Positions 8,428 to 17,628 of a stretch of DNA of 64,000 nucleotides are shown here, in pieces. The stretch lies in NCBI RefSeq assembly GCF_020881035.1, contig NZ_JAJITC010000014.1, positions 1 to 64,000 of the forward strand, read 5' to 3'. The number at the start of each line of letters is the position of its first letter. The stretch's first letter is position 1. This DNA is from Paraburkholderia translucens (GTDB taxonomy: Bacteria; Pseudomonadota; Gammaproteobacteria; Burkholderiales; Burkholderiaceae). The notes under the pieces were generated by a model that was not told the DNA's origin, ran no database searches, and saw only the letters and a program-made list of their open reading frames with translations. Position numbers and translations under genes: made by a program.

Positions 8428-8481
8428 GCTTTGGCGTTGCGCGTTCGTCGCCCGTTCGCTGCCCGTTCGTGGCGCGCGTTC

Positions 8482-9429
8482 CTAGCGCGAGTCGCTTCGC
8501 GAGGGCTCCGCTCCCGCCCTGCCCTTGTTCACGATCGCCAGCGCCGACGCGATCATCGAACTCAGGTTCGACATGTCGCCCGGCACGATCAGTGTCGTGC
8601 CCTGCTTCGCGAGGTTCGAGAACGCGCTCACGTACTGTTCGGCCACCTTCAGATTCACCGCGTCCATGCCGCCGTTCAACTGGATCGCCGCCGCAATCTT
8701 CTGGATCGCTTGCGCGTTGGCCTCGGCGACGGCCAGGATCGCCGCGGCCTGTCCCTGCGCCTGGTTGATCGCCGCCTGACGCTCGCCCTCGGATTTCTGA
8801 ATCGCGGCCTCGCGCCCGCCCGACGCGATATTGATCTGCTCCTGCTTGCGCCCTTCCGATGCCGCGATCAGCGCGCGCTTTTCGCGCTCGGCGGTGATCT
8901 GCGCCTGCATCGCGTGAAGGATTTCCTTCGGCGGCGTCAGATCCTTGATCTCGTAGCGCAGGACTTTCACGCCCCAGTTCGAGGCCGCTTCGTCGAGTGC
9001 GGACACGATGCTGTGATTGATGAAATCGCGCTCCTCGAAGGTCCGGTCCAGCTCCAGCTTGCCGATGACCGAGCGCAGCGTGGTCTGCGATAGCTGCGTA
9101 ATCGCGAACACGAAATTGCTCGATCCGTACGACGCTTTCATTGGATCGGTGACCTGGAAATACAACACACCGTCGACCTGCAGCTGCGTATTGTCGCGCG
9201 TGATACAGACCTGGCTCGGCACGTCGAGCGGAATTTCCTTCAGCACGTGCTTGTAGGCGACCCGGTCGACGAACGGAAACGCGAAGCTCAGACCCGGCGT
9301 CAGCGTTGCGTGATAGCGGCCGAGGCGCTCGAGCACCCATGCGTGCTGCTGCGGCACGATCTTGATGGTCTGTGACGCGAGCACGATCACGACGATCAGC
9401 AGCACTGCCCCGACGATGGTGGAATCCAT
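8482..9429 (-). CDS. SPFH/band 7 membrane protein (paraslipin, QmcA-like)
   Basis: A 315-residue stomatin/prohibitin-family protein anchored by one N-terminal membrane helix (about 4-24). The SPFH domain follows (VPQQHAWVLERLGRYH to about residue 190, including LRSVIGKLELDRTFEERD). A long alanine/glutamine-rich coiled coil (about 190-260) and a C-terminal helical segment with MSNLSSMIASALAIV end it. The family forms oligomeric rings in membranes and scaffolds proteases and lipids. It lies 101 bp downstream of an NfeD-like gene, and this pairing is a well-known conserved module. The precise role in this organism is unknown. Confidence 0.93.
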   Translation of the reverse strand: MDSTIVGAVLLIVVIVLASQTIKIVPQQHAWVLERLGRYHATLTPGLSFAFPFVDRVAYKHVLKEIPLDVPSQVCITRDNTQLQVDGVLYFQVTDPMKASYGSSNFVFAITQLSQTTLRSVIGKLELDRTFEERDFINHSIVSALDEAASNWGVKVLRYEIKDLTPPKEILHAMQAQITAEREKRALIAASEGRKQEQINIASGGREAAIQKSEGERQAAINQAQGQAAAILAVAEANAQAIQKIAAAIQLNGGMDAVNLKVAEQYVSAFSNLAKQGTTLIVPGDMSNLSSMIASALAIVNKGRAGAEPSRSDSR

Positions 9430-9530
9430 ATCGCTCTCCTCCGATTCTGATTCGAATAGTTGTGCGCAGGTGCGTCAGGCCCGCGTGTTCTGCCTGGGAT
9501 TCTGTGCTTCGCCTCGTGGCGTTCGGATAG

Positions 9531-9986
9531 TCAGGTCATGCTTGCGCGGGCCTTCGGCTGGTGGCTCGCGACGACGACGAGGCAACTGCCGCGCAATTCC
9601 CTGATCTCGTAGACCTGCGCGTCTTCGGGTTCGCCCGCGGCCAACTCGACGTCCCATGCCGCGCCGCGATAGGTCGCTCGTGCTTTGCGCCCCTGCCAGG
9701 CCGGCACGATCAGCGTCTGTCCGATATCAAGATTGACGTCGGGATTGCGCGACGCCCGCTCGCGCTTGCGGCGGCCAAAGCGCGAGCGTCTAAGCAACAC
9801 GACCGCTGCGAGCGCGACCAGCGCCGCCACCACGAACTGCAGGTCAGTCCCGGCGCCGGCAATGCGTGCGAGCGCCGCCGCGACGAAGCCCAACGCGACC
9901 ATCAACAGATAGAAGGTGCCGCTCATCAGCTCCAGCACGACGAGCACACCCGCCCCGATCCACCAGAACAGTCCACCAGGCGCCAC
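9531..9986 (-). CDS. NfeD-like membrane protein (short form)
   Basis: About 151 residues, with two or three N-terminal membrane segments (LFWWIGAGVLVVLELMSG, FYLLMVALGFVAAALA, FVVAALVALAAVVLL). A C-terminal OB-fold-like domain (LDIGQTLIVPAW to the end) is typical of NfeD proteins that partner SPFH proteins. I place the start at GTG 9986 because GGAGG lies five bases upstream. The frame is open further upstream to 10088, but that stretch runs through an intrinsic terminator at 10005-10031 and cannot be a normal leader. It pairs with the paraslipin gene just downstream. Confidence 0.85.
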   Translation of the reverse strand: MAPGGLFWWIGAGVLVVLELMSGTFYLLMVALGFVAAALARIAGAGTDLQFVVAALVALAAVVLLRRSRFGRRKRERASRNPDVNLDIGQTLIVPAWQGRKARATYRGAAWDVELAAGEPEDAQVYEIRELRGSCLVVVASHQPKARASMT

Positions 9987-10004
9987 TTCGACCTCCACAA
10001 AGCA

Positions 10005-10031
10005 AAACACCCCGGTTCTACCGGGGTGTTT
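10005..10031 (-). terminator. Intrinsic terminator after ppsA
   Basis: An 11-bp perfect stem (AAACACCCCGG at 10005-10015 with CCGGGGTGTTT at 10021-10031) has a five-base loop. On the minus strand it is followed by TGCTTTG after the terminal TTTT. It ends ppsA transcription and separates it from the NfeD gene. Confidence 0.88.
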
Positions 10032-10103
10032 ATAGCACGAAGCGGACGTGCCTTTAACGCGTGGTGAATGCCGCCTGCGGGGCGGCATTCAACATGTCGC
10101 GAG

Positions 10104-12506
10104 TTATTGCTTCGACTTCGCCAACTGCTGCCACGTATCGATGACCGTGTCGGGATTCAGCGAGATCGACTTGATGCCTTCGTCCGTCAGCCATTGCGCG
10201 AAGTCCGGATGATCGGACGGCCCCTGGCCGCAGATGCCGACGTATTTGTCGAGACGCAGGCACGTTTCGATCGCGCGCTTGAGCATGAACTTGACCGCCG
10301 GATCGCGCTCGTCGAAATCGACGGCGAGCAGTTCCATGCCCGAGTCGCGGTCGAGGCCGAGCGTGAGCTGCGTCAGGTCGTTCGAGCCGATCGAGAAACC
10401 GTCGAAGTACTGCAGGAACTCTTCGGCGAGGATCGCGTTCGACGGGACTTCGCACATCATGATTAGACGCAGGCCCTTCTCGCCGCGCTTCAGGCCGAAC
10501 TTGCCGAGCAGCCCGACCACGCGTTCCGCCTGCTTCAGCGTACGCACGAACGGCACCATGATCTCGACGTTGTCGAGGCCCATCTCTTCACGCACCTTCT
10601 TCAGCGCGACGCATTCCATCTGGAACGCCTCGGCGAATTCTTCCGCGATATAGCGCGACGCGCCGCGGAAGCCGAGCATCGGATTCTCCTCGTCGGGCTC
10701 GTAGCGCGAACCGCCGATCAGCTTCTTGTACTCGTTCGACTTGAAGTCCGACATACGCACGATGACGGGCTTCGGATAGAACGCCGCCGCGATCGTTGCG
10801 ATGCCTTCGGTCAGCTTGTCGACGTAAAACGCGCGCGGCGACGCGTGACCGCGCGCGACGCTCTCGACCGCCTTCTTCAGGTCCTGATCGACGTTCGGGT
10901 ACTCGAGAATCGCCTTCGGATGCACGCCGATGTTGTTGTTGATGATGAACTCGAGGCGCGCGAGACCCACACCCGCGTTCGGCAGCTGCGAGAAGTCGAA
11001 CGCGAGCTGCGGATTGCCGACGTTCATCATGATCTTCACCGGAATCGGCGGCAATTCGCCGCGCTGCACTTCGGTGACTTCGGTTTCGAGCAGGCCGTCG
11101 TAGATCTTGCCTTCGTCGCCTTCCGCGCACGACACGGTGACGAGCGCGCCGTCCTTCAGCACGTCGGTCGCGTCGCCGCAGCCGACCACCGCCGGCACGC
11201 CCAGTTCACGCGCGATGATCGCCGCGTGGCAGGTGCGGCCGCCGCGGTTCGTGACGATCGCCGACGCGCGCTTCATGACCGGTTCCCAGTTCGGGTCGGT
11301 CATGTCGGCGACCAGCACGTCGCCCGGCTGCACGCGGTCCATTTCCGACGGATCGTGGATCACGCGCACCGGACCCGCGCCGATCTTCTGACCGATTGCG
11401 CGGCCGGTGGCCAGCACGTTCGACTGCCCCTTCAGCTTGAAGCGCTGCTCGGCCTTGCCGCCGCCCTGGCTCTTCACCGTTTCCGGACGCGCCTGCAGGA
11501 TGAAGATCTTGCCGTCGCGGCCGTCCTTGCCCCACTCGATGTCCATCGGACGCTGGTAGTGCTTCTCGATGATGACCGCATACTTCGCCAGTTCGATCAC
11601 GTCTTCGTCGGTGATCGAGAAACGGTTGCGCTGCTCGTGCGCGACGTCGACGGTCTTCACGCGGCCCGGCTCGCCCGGCTTGGTGAACTCCATCTTGATC
11701 AGCTTCGAGCCGATCGAGCGACGGATGATCGGGTACTTGCCCTGTGCGAGCGTGGTCTTGAAGACGTAGAACTCGTCCGGATTCACCGCGCCCTGCACGA
11801 CGGTCTCGCCGAGGCCATAGCTCGACGTGATGAAGACGGCGTCCTTGAAGCCCGACTCGGTGTCCAGCGTGAACATCACGCCCGCTGCGCCGACGTCCGA
11901 GCGCACCATGCGCTGCACGCCCGCCGACAACGCGACTTCCGCGTGCGTGAAGCCCTTGTGGACGCGATAGGAGATGGCGCGGTCGTTGTACAGCGACGCG
12001 AACACGTGCTTCATGCGATCGAGGACGTCGTCGATACCGACCACGTTCAGATAGCTTTCCTGCTGACCCGCGAACGATGCATCCGGCAGGTCTTCCGCGG
12101 TCGCGGACGAACGCACGGCAAACGACAGCTCTTCGGGCGAGCTCTTTTGCAGCGTATCGAACCCCGCGCGAATGTCAGCCTCGAGCTGCGGCTGCAGCGG
12201 CGCGTCGATAATCCATTGACGGATTTCCTTGCCCGCTTCGGCGAGCGCCTTCACGTCGTCGACGTCGAGCGTCTCGAGACGTTTGGCGATGCGTTCGGTC
12301 AGATTGTTGTGCTTCAGGAAGTCACGGAACGCGAGCGCGGTGGTCGCGAAGCCGGTCGGCACGCGCACGCCAGCTTCGGCGAGCTGGCTGATCATCTCCC
12401 CCAGCGACGCGTTCTTGCCGCCGACGATTTCCACGTCGGTCATCCGCAACTGCTCGAACGGAACTACATACGCCTTGTCCTTTGCGACGGTAACTGCGTT
12501 AGTCAT
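10104..12506 (-). CDS. ppsA: Phosphoenolpyruvate synthase
   Basis: It makes PEP from pyruvate with ATP, giving AMP and phosphate, for gluconeogenesis. The 800-residue protein has the N-terminal nucleotide-binding domain (VGGKNASLGEM, VRSSATAEDLPDASFAGQQ). The swivelling phosphohistidine domain carries GGRTCHA with catalytic His427 and the neighbouring Thr425 that PpsR modifies. The C-terminal TIM-barrel PEP/pyruvate domain has FSIGSNDLTQL and GICGQGPSD. The start is set at the ATG giving MTNAVTVAKDK, 30 codons inside the longest frame, with AGGGGCT just upstream. It is divergent from its own regulator gene ppsR, and the spacer carries a paired repeat suggesting joint control. Confidence 0.97.
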   Translation of the reverse strand: MTNAVTVAKDKAYVVPFEQLRMTDVEIVGGKNASLGEMISQLAEAGVRVPTGFATTALAFRDFLKHNNLTERIAKRLETLDVDDVKALAEAGKEIRQWIIDAPLQPQLEADIRAGFDTLQKSSPEELSFAVRSSATAEDLPDASFAGQQESYLNVVGIDDVLDRMKHVFASLYNDRAISYRVHKGFTHAEVALSAGVQRMVRSDVGAAGVMFTLDTESGFKDAVFITSSYGLGETVVQGAVNPDEFYVFKTTLAQGKYPIIRRSIGSKLIKMEFTKPGEPGRVKTVDVAHEQRNRFSITDEDVIELAKYAVIIEKHYQRPMDIEWGKDGRDGKIFILQARPETVKSQGGGKAEQRFKLKGQSNVLATGRAIGQKIGAGPVRVIHDPSEMDRVQPGDVLVADMTDPNWEPVMKRASAIVTNRGGRTCHAAIIARELGVPAVVGCGDATDVLKDGALVTVSCAEGDEGKIYDGLLETEVTEVQRGELPPIPVKIMMNVGNPQLAFDFSQLPNAGVGLARLEFIINNNIGVHPKAILEYPNVDQDLKKAVESVARGHASPRAFYVDKLTEGIATIAAAFYPKPVIVRMSDFKSNEYKKLIGGSRYEPDEENPMLGFRGASRYIAEEFAEAFQMECVALKKVREEMGLDNVEIMVPFVRTLKQAERVVGLLGKFGLKRGEKGLRLIMMCEVPSNAILAEEFLQYFDGFSIGSNDLTQLTLGLDRDSGMELLAVDFDERDPAVKFMLKRAIETCLRLDKYVGICGQGPSDHPDFAQWLTDEGIKSISLNPDTVIDTWQQLAKSKQ

Positions 12507-12595
12507 ACAAGCCCCTAAGTGTGAAAGAAATTCACGGCTGTGCAAGTGGGCTTGAACACGGGCAGCCCATTGGAAGCTCGACCCCGTGTCTTGCA

Positions 12596-12618
12596 CAACC
12601 TGTTAGATAAGCAATCGC
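12596..12618 (-). promoter_or_regulatory. ppsA-proximal copy of a 23-bp inverted repeat (candidate operator)
   Basis: On the minus strand the core is TTGCTTATCTAACAGGTT. It matches the oppositely oriented copy at 12791-12813 at 21 of 23 positions. The start of ppsA is 90 bp downstream. No strong -10 is evident at the standard distance on this side, so the site may bind an activator or repressor rather than form the promoter. The binding protein is unknown. Confidence 0.5.
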
Positions 12619-12790
12619 CTCGACCGCGGACGTGCGCTGCAAGAGCGCGCCAGCCAAAGATATGACGAAGCCCGCAGCGAAGAACGCGGATCAGCCGATT
12701 TGCCGCCCGATCTCCCACGTTCAACGCATGTTGACGCCTGATAACGGGACGTTGGACGATCGTTCGCGGCAAATTAGACGCCAATCGCCT

Positions 12791-12823
12791 GCAATTGCTT
12801 ATCCAACAGGTTGCCGCTATTCT
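12791..12823 (+). promoter_or_regulatory. ppsR promoter overlapping the second copy of the inverted repeat
   Basis: TTGCTT (12795-12800), a 17-bp spacer and TATTCT (12818-12823) form a good sigma-70 type promoter reading towards ppsR. The repeat copy (12791-12813) covers the -35 and most of the spacer, so a bound protein would directly affect initiation. The leader to the ppsR start would be about 240 bases. The rest of the 12507-13067 spacer holds no gene that I can support. Confidence 0.55.
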
Positions 12824-13067
12824 ACCGTGCCGACTCCCGAAATGTGGCAGTCGGTCGAGAATTGCGCTTCGAATCGCGCCCCGACCCTGCCAGCGGGTTT
12901 TTGCGAGGCCGGCCGCTGGGCGCGAACGTTGCGCCCACGGCGCGCTGCGCCGACGCCGCTGTCCCCCGCCAACCGCGGAAGCGCGCGCCGCAGCGCGGTT
13001 TGATTCGAGCGCGTTGTTGTGCTCGCGCTTTCCGGCTCATTTGCCGTTCACGTTCACAGCCCCACTG

Positions 13068-13883
13068 ATGCCGCCCACCGTATTCATCGTCTCAGACGGT
13101 ACCGGGATTACTGCCGAAACCTTCGCGCATTCGATCCTCTCCCAGTTCGACCAGAAATTCCGCCTGGTTCGCGTGCCTTTCGTCGACTCGACCGAGAAGG
13201 CCTACGCGACGCTCGAGAAGATCAACGAGGCGGTCGTGCAGGACGGCCGTCGTCCGATCGTGTTCACCACGCTCGTCGATAGCTCGTCGAATCAGATCGT
13301 TAAGGATTCGAATGCGCTCGTGCTCGACATGTTCCAGACCTTCGTCGAGCCGCTCGAGCAGGAGCTGGAGCTGAAGTCGAGCCACGCAATGGGTCGCGGC
13401 CACCAGAATGCGGACACCGAGGAGTACAAGAATCGGATCGAGGCGATCAACTTCTCGCTCGCGCACGACGACGGTCAGTCGAATCGCAATCTCGCCGACG
13501 CGGACGTGATCCTCGTCGGTGTGTCGCGCAGCGGTAAGACGCCGACGAGCCTTTATCTGGCGATGCAATACGGCGTGAAAGCGGCGAACTATCCGCTGAT
13601 TCCCGAAGATTTCGAACGCGGCAAGCTGCCGACGCCGCTCCTCGGGCATCGGCAGAAGATGTTCGGGTTGTCGATCGATGCGCAGCGGCTGTCCGAGATC
13701 CGCAACGAGCGGCGGCCAGGCAGCAAGTATGCGGCTCTGGAGAACTGCCGCTATGAGATCAACGAAGCCGAAACGATGATGCGACGCGAGGGGATCAAGT
13801 GGCTGTCGTCCACGCACAAGTCGATCGAGGAGATCGCGACGACGATCCTGCAGGAGATCAAGCTGGATCGGCCGTCGTATTGA
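13068..13883 (+). CDS. ppsR: PEP synthase regulatory protein (bifunctional kinase/pyrophosphorylase)
   Basis: PpsR-type DUF299 proteins inactivate PEP synthase by ADP-dependent phosphorylation of the Thr next to the catalytic His, and reactivate it by phosphate-dependent removal. The 271-residue length is typical. The N-terminus reads VFIVSDGTGITAETFA, and the nucleotide loop GVSRSGKT is at 151-158. The start is taken at MPPTVFIVSD; the open frame begins further upstream but without homologous character. It is divergent from its substrate gene ppsA, and both share the repeat-bearing spacer. Confidence 0.96.
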   Translation: MPPTVFIVSDGTGITAETFAHSILSQFDQKFRLVRVPFVDSTEKAYATLEKINEAVVQDGRRPIVFTTLVDSSSNQIVKDSNALVLDMFQTFVEPLEQELELKSSHAMGRGHQNADTEEYKNRIEAINFSLAHDDGQSNRNLADADVILVGVSRSGKTPTSLYLAMQYGVKAANYPLIPEDFERGKLPTPLLGHRQKMFGLSIDAQRLSEIRNERRPGSKYAALENCRYEINEAETMMRREGIKWLSSTHKSIEEIATTILQEIKLDRPSY

Positions 13884-13938
13884 GGCACCGCCGAGGCGTT
13901 GCGCTGCCTGACCGCGGTCGGCGCAGCGCTGACAGCGT

Positions 13939-14727
13939 CTATTTTTTTCGCCCGCGCTGCTGCCGGCACTGCTCGAACACGCAGACCGCCGCGGCGGCCG
14001 CCACGTTGAGCGACTCCATGCCGCCCGGTTGCGGAATCGTCACTCGCAACGACACGACATCGCGCCACGCCTGCGACACACCCGCCCCTTCGTTGCCGAA
14101 CACCCATGCGAGCGGACCGCTGAGGTCGCAGTCGTAGATCGCTTCGGCGCCGTGTGAATCGGTGATGACGATCGGCACCGCGAGCCGCTCGATCAGCGCA
14201 TTCGCTTCGACGTCCTCGTGAATCTCCAACAGGAAATGTGCGCCCATCCCCGAGCGCAGCACCTTCGACGACCACGCGTACGCAGTGCCCGGCGCGCAGA
14301 ACACGTGCTGAATACCCGCGGCCGCCGCGCTGCGTAGAATCGAGCCGACATTGCCCGCGTCCTGCACGCCGTCGAGCACGAGACAGTTTTCCGCAATGCG
14401 TTCCGGCAGCGGCGCATCGAGCTTCTCGACGAGCAGCAGTATCCCGACCCCATGCACGACATTCGACAACTGCCCGAACAGCGCGTCCGGCAGCGTCACG
14501 AGCCGATGCTCATCGATGCGCGAGACGATCGCCTGCGCTTCGTCGTGACGCAGCGCGCCGTCGGTGACGACACAGAGCTCCGGCTGGCCGGCCACGTCGA
14601 GATACGTGCTGGCGAGATGGAAGCCCTCGAGCAGCGCATGGCCGCTGCGCCGCTGTTGATGCGTCGAGCCGGCGAGTGCCTTCAGGCGCTTGTAGAGCGG
14701 ATTGTCCCGCGAGGTGATGGCTTTCAC
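13939..14727 (-). CDS. TrmH/SpoU-family RNA 2'-O-methyltransferase
   Basis: A 262-residue SPOUT-class methyltransferase that uses S-adenosylmethionine to methylate a ribose 2'-OH in rRNA or tRNA. An N-terminal substrate-binding domain covers about 1-105. The knotted catalytic domain then shows motif 1 (LDGVQDAGNVGSILR), motif 2 (VFGNEGAG) and motif 3 (IPQPGGMESLNVAAA). The target nucleotide cannot be told from sequence. It is the last gene of the long leftward block, 93 bp after rnhB, and probably read from the same transcripts. Confidence 0.92.
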   Translation of the reverse strand: MKAITSRDNPLYKRLKALAGSTHQQRRSGHALLEGFHLASTYLDVAGQPELCVVTDGALRHDEAQAIVSRIDEHRLVTLPDALFGQLSNVVHGVGILLLVEKLDAPLPERIAENCLVLDGVQDAGNVGSILRSAAAAGIQHVFCAPGTAYAWSSKVLRSGMGAHFLLEIHEDVEANALIERLAVPIVITDSHGAEAIYDCDLSGPLAWVFGNEGAGVSQAWRDVVSLRVTIPQPGGMESLNVAAAAAVCVFEQCRQQRGRKK

Positions 14728-14820
14728 AGGCAGCGAAGGCGGTGAGAATGGAAAAGAAATGAGCGGTGAATCAATGGCATTGAAGCGCGGGTCGCTCTCG
14801 AGCCGCTTTAACAGGCTGCG

Positions 14821-15570
14821 TCAGGCGAGGCCCGCTTCGCCGAACGCATTGTCGTCGAGCAGCAGCGTGTCGGTCATGATGACTGCATCGGCCGCCGGCA
14901 ACGGCACGCCTGTGCCGAGCCGCAGATGCGCTTCGCGCACCGGCGCGAAGGAGCGCCGATGATGCTCGCACGGCCCATGCTCGCGCAGCGCCGCGAGATG
15001 CTGCGGCGTGCCGTAACCGGCATGCGCGTCGAAGCCATACATCGGATACGCCTGATGCAGCTCGACCAGCATGCGGTCGCGTGCGACCTTCGCGAGAATC
15101 GACGCCGCCGAAATGCTCTTCACGAGCGCGTCGCCGCCGATCACCGCCTCGCTACGGATGCTGAGCGCCGGACAACGATTGCCGTCGACCTTCACAAGCG
15201 TCGGCACGACCGACAGGCCCTCGACCGCGCGCTTCATCGCGAGCATGGTCGCGTGCAGGATGTTCAGCGAATCGATCTCCTCGACCGTCGCCGACGCGAT
15301 GCAGTACGCCAATGCACGCTCGACGATCTTGTCGTACAGCGCTTCACGCTTGTTCGCGGTAAGCGCTTTCGAATCGTCGAGGCCGCGAATCATCGGTTTG
15401 GCTGGATCGAAAATCACCGCCGCCGCGACGACCGGACCGGCCAGCGGCCCTCGCCCTGCCTCGTCGACACCGCAGACGATGTCCTCAGCGCTCTCGAAGT
15501 TCAGGCCGATCTGCGCGGCCACCCGCGCGACGGCACCGGTCTTGCCGCGAGGCGCGCGCGCGCCGTTCAT
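14821..15570 (-). CDS. rnhB: Ribonuclease HII
   Basis: RNase HII cleaves RNA in RNA-DNA hybrids and excises single ribonucleotides from DNA. The 249-residue protein has the diagnostic CGVDEAGRGPLAGPVV motif with acidic residues Asp36 and Glu37. Further conserved acids lie in the DDSKALT and YGFDAHAGYGT segments. The N-terminus is about 25 residues longer than in E. coli and is basic. The start overlaps the lpxB stop by four bases, so translation is coupled to lpxB, as in many proteobacteria where rnhB follows the lpxA-lpxB pair. Confidence 0.96.
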   Translation of the reverse strand: MNGARAPRGKTGAVARVAAQIGLNFESAEDIVCGVDEAGRGPLAGPVVAAAVIFDPAKPMIRGLDDSKALTANKREALYDKIVERALAYCIASATVEEIDSLNILHATMLAMKRAVEGLSVVPTLVKVDGNRCPALSIRSEAVIGGDALVKSISAASILAKVARDRMLVELHQAYPMYGFDAHAGYGTPQHLAALREHGPCEHHRRSFAPVREAHLRLGTGVPLPAADAVIMTDTLLLDDNAFGEAGLA

Positions 15571-16736
15571 GACCGTCCCGCCCGCTGCTCGACGACGCTC
15601 GCCACGACTTCGGCCGCACGCTGCGCGGTGTTCTGCTTCAGCACGTGATGCATCTCCGTGAAGATTTCCGTCAGCGTGCGCCGGTTCGCCTCGTCGCGCA
15701 ACTGTTTCAGCGTCGCCTCGGCGAGCGCCTGCGGCGTCGCGAAATGCTGCAGGATCTCCGGCACCACGAAACGCCCGGCCAGAATGTTCGGCAAGCCAAC
15801 GTACGGCAGATAACCCTGGCGGCGCATGATCTGGCCAGTCAGCCAGGGCACCTTGTACGAAATCACCATCGGCTTCTTCAGCAGTGCGGCTTCGAGCGTG
15901 ACGGTGCCGCTCTTCACGAGCAGTGCGTCGGCGGCGGTCATCGCGAGTTGCGACTGGCCGTCGGTGATGGTCAGCGCGAGACCCGGATGCGCATCGACGA
16001 GCGGCTGCAGCAGCGCGCGCAATGCGGGCGTCGCCGCGGGCATCACGAAGCGCACGCCCGGCTCCTGGTGTTGCATCATCTCCATCGCCGCGAAGAACGT
16101 CGGCCCGATCAGATCGATCTCCGAGCGCCGGCTGCCCGGCAGCACCGCGATCACCGGCCCGCTTTCAGCGAGACCGAGCGCGCGGCGCGCGCCAAGGGTG
16201 TCGGGTTCGAGCGGGATCTGGTCGGCGAGCGGATGCCCGACATACGACGCCGCGACACCCGCCTTTTCGAGCAGCGCGGTTTCGAACGGGAACACGCACA
16301 GCATGTGATCGACCGCCTTCGCGATCTTCTTGATACGCCCGCCGCGCCACGCCCAGATGGACGGGCAGACGAAATGCACCGTCGGAATGCCGGCGTCGCG
16401 CAACGCGTGCTCGAGCCCGAAGTTGAAGTCGGGCGCGTCCACGCCGACGAACACCGAAGGCGGCTCGGCGAGCAGCTGACGCTTCAGCTCGTTGCGGATA
16501 CCAAGGATTTCGGGGATGTGCCGCAGCGCCTCGACATAGCCGCGCACCGTCAGCTTCTCCAGCGGCCAGTGGGCGTCGAAGCCCGCGGCGATCATGCGCG
16601 GACCGCCGATGCCGTAGTACTGCGTGGCGGGCGGCAGCCGGCTGGCGAGGCCCTCGAGCAGCGACGCGGCGAGCAGGTCGCCGGACGGCTCGCCGGCCAC
16701 CATCGCGATGCGCAGTGGACTGGGTTGAAAGGTCAT
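15567..16736 (-). CDS. lpxB: Lipid-A-disaccharide synthase
   Basis: LpxB joins UDP-diacylglucosamine and lipid X to make the lipid A disaccharide at the inner membrane. The protein is 389 residues, close to the usual 380-390. It carries the GT19 N-terminal AGEPSGD motif at about 15-21, FVGVDAPDFN, the CPSIWAWR segment near the active site and the VLPGSRRSEI UDP-binding region. Its start lies three bases after the lpxA stop and its end overlaps rnhB, so lpxA, lpxB and rnhB are tightly coupled. Confidence 0.97.
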   Translation of the reverse strand: MTFQPSPLRIAMVAGEPSGDLLAASLLEGLASRLPPATQYYGIGGPRMIAAGFDAHWPLEKLTVRGYVEALRHIPEILGIRNELKRQLLAEPPSVFVGVDAPDFNFGLEHALRDAGIPTVHFVCPSIWAWRGGRIKKIAKAVDHMLCVFPFETALLEKAGVAASYVGHPLADQIPLEPDTLGARRALGLAESGPVIAVLPGSRRSEIDLIGPTFFAAMEMMQHQEPGVRFVMPAATPALRALLQPLVDAHPGLALTITDGQSQLAMTAADALLVKSGTVTLEAALLKKPMVISYKVPWLTGQIMRRQGYLPYVGLPNILAGRFVVPEILQHFATPQALAEATLKQLRDEANRRTLTEIFTEMHHVLKQNTAQRAAEVVASVVEQRAGRS

Positions 16737-16739
16737 CGG

Positions 16740-17528
16740 TTAGCGGATGATGCCGCGCTGCGACGCTTCGACGAACGCGAGCAGCGTTTGCACCGGTGCG
16801 TCGCCGTCGCCGCCGGCCGAACCGAGTTCCTTCAATTGCACCTTCGCTTCTTCAAGCGACAGGCCGTTCTTGTACAGCACACGATATGCGGTGCGCAGCA
16901 CCGAGATGGCGTCCGCCGGGAAACCACGGCGGCGCAGCCCTTCGACGTTGATGCCATGCGGCTCGGCCTTGTTGCCCGCCGCGATCACGAACGGCGGCAC
17001 GTCCTGCACCAGCGCCGACGCGCCGCCGAGCATCGCATGCGCGCCGATCCGCACGAACTGATGCACGCCCGACATGCCGCCGATGATCGCGTAGTCGCCG
17101 ATCGTCACGTGGCCGGCCATCTGCGCGTTGCTCGACAGGATCACGTTGCTGCCGACGTGGCAGTCGTGACCGATGTGCACATAGGCCATGATCCAGTTGT
17201 CGTCACCGAGCGTGGTGACGCCCGCGTCCTGCACCGTGCCGGTGTGGATGGTCGTGAACTCGCGGATCGTGTTGCGGTTGCCGATCACGAGTCTCGTCGG
17301 CTCGTCCCGGTACTTCATGTCCTGCGGACGGCCGCCGACCGAGGCGTAATGGCCGATGCGGTTGTCTTCGCCAATCGTGGTGTGGCCTTCGATCACGCTG
17401 TGCGAGCCGACCGTGCTGCGCGCACCGATCGTCACGTGTGCGCCGATCACGGCATAGGGGCCGACTTCGACGGATTCGTCGAGCTGCGCGCCTGCTTCGA
17501 TGATCGCAGTGGGATGGATCCTGCTCAT
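16740..17528 (-). CDS. lpxA: UDP-N-acetylglucosamine acyltransferase
   Basis: LpxA transfers a hydroxyacyl chain from ACP to the 3-OH of UDP-GlcNAc, the first step of lipid A synthesis. The 262-residue protein is a left-handed beta-helix built from hexapeptide repeats (VEVGPYAVIGAHVTIGARSTV) up to about residue 190, then a helical C-terminal domain. The catalytic region is the HIGHDCHVG stretch near residue 121-126. It lies 100 bp after fabZ and three bases before lpxB, in the conserved lpxD-fabZ-lpxA-lpxB order. Confidence 0.97.
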   Translation of the reverse strand: MSRIHPTAIIEAGAQLDESVEVGPYAVIGAHVTIGARSTVGSHSVIEGHTTIGEDNRIGHYASVGGRPQDMKYRDEPTRLVIGNRNTIREFTTIHTGTVQDAGVTTLGDDNWIMAYVHIGHDCHVGSNVILSSNAQMAGHVTIGDYAIIGGMSGVHQFVRIGAHAMLGGASALVQDVPPFVIAAGNKAEPHGINVEGLRRRGFPADAISVLRTAYRVLYKNGLSLEEAKVQLKELGSAGGDGDAPVQTLLAFVEASQRGIIR

Positions 17529-17628
17529 GCGTCCTCGCTTCTGATTCTGTTGCGTTTTCTGGATGGACTTGCCGTCGGGCCCGCCGCGCGCGTGCCGTGC
17601 CGCGCTGCGACCCGCCCGGGCGCCGGCT

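Noticed and set aside
12794..12812. TTATCCAAC as a DnaA box in the ppsA/ppsR spacer
   Set aside because: It matches TTATCCACA at only seven of nine positions, lacks further boxes, and is better explained as part of the paired inverted repeat.
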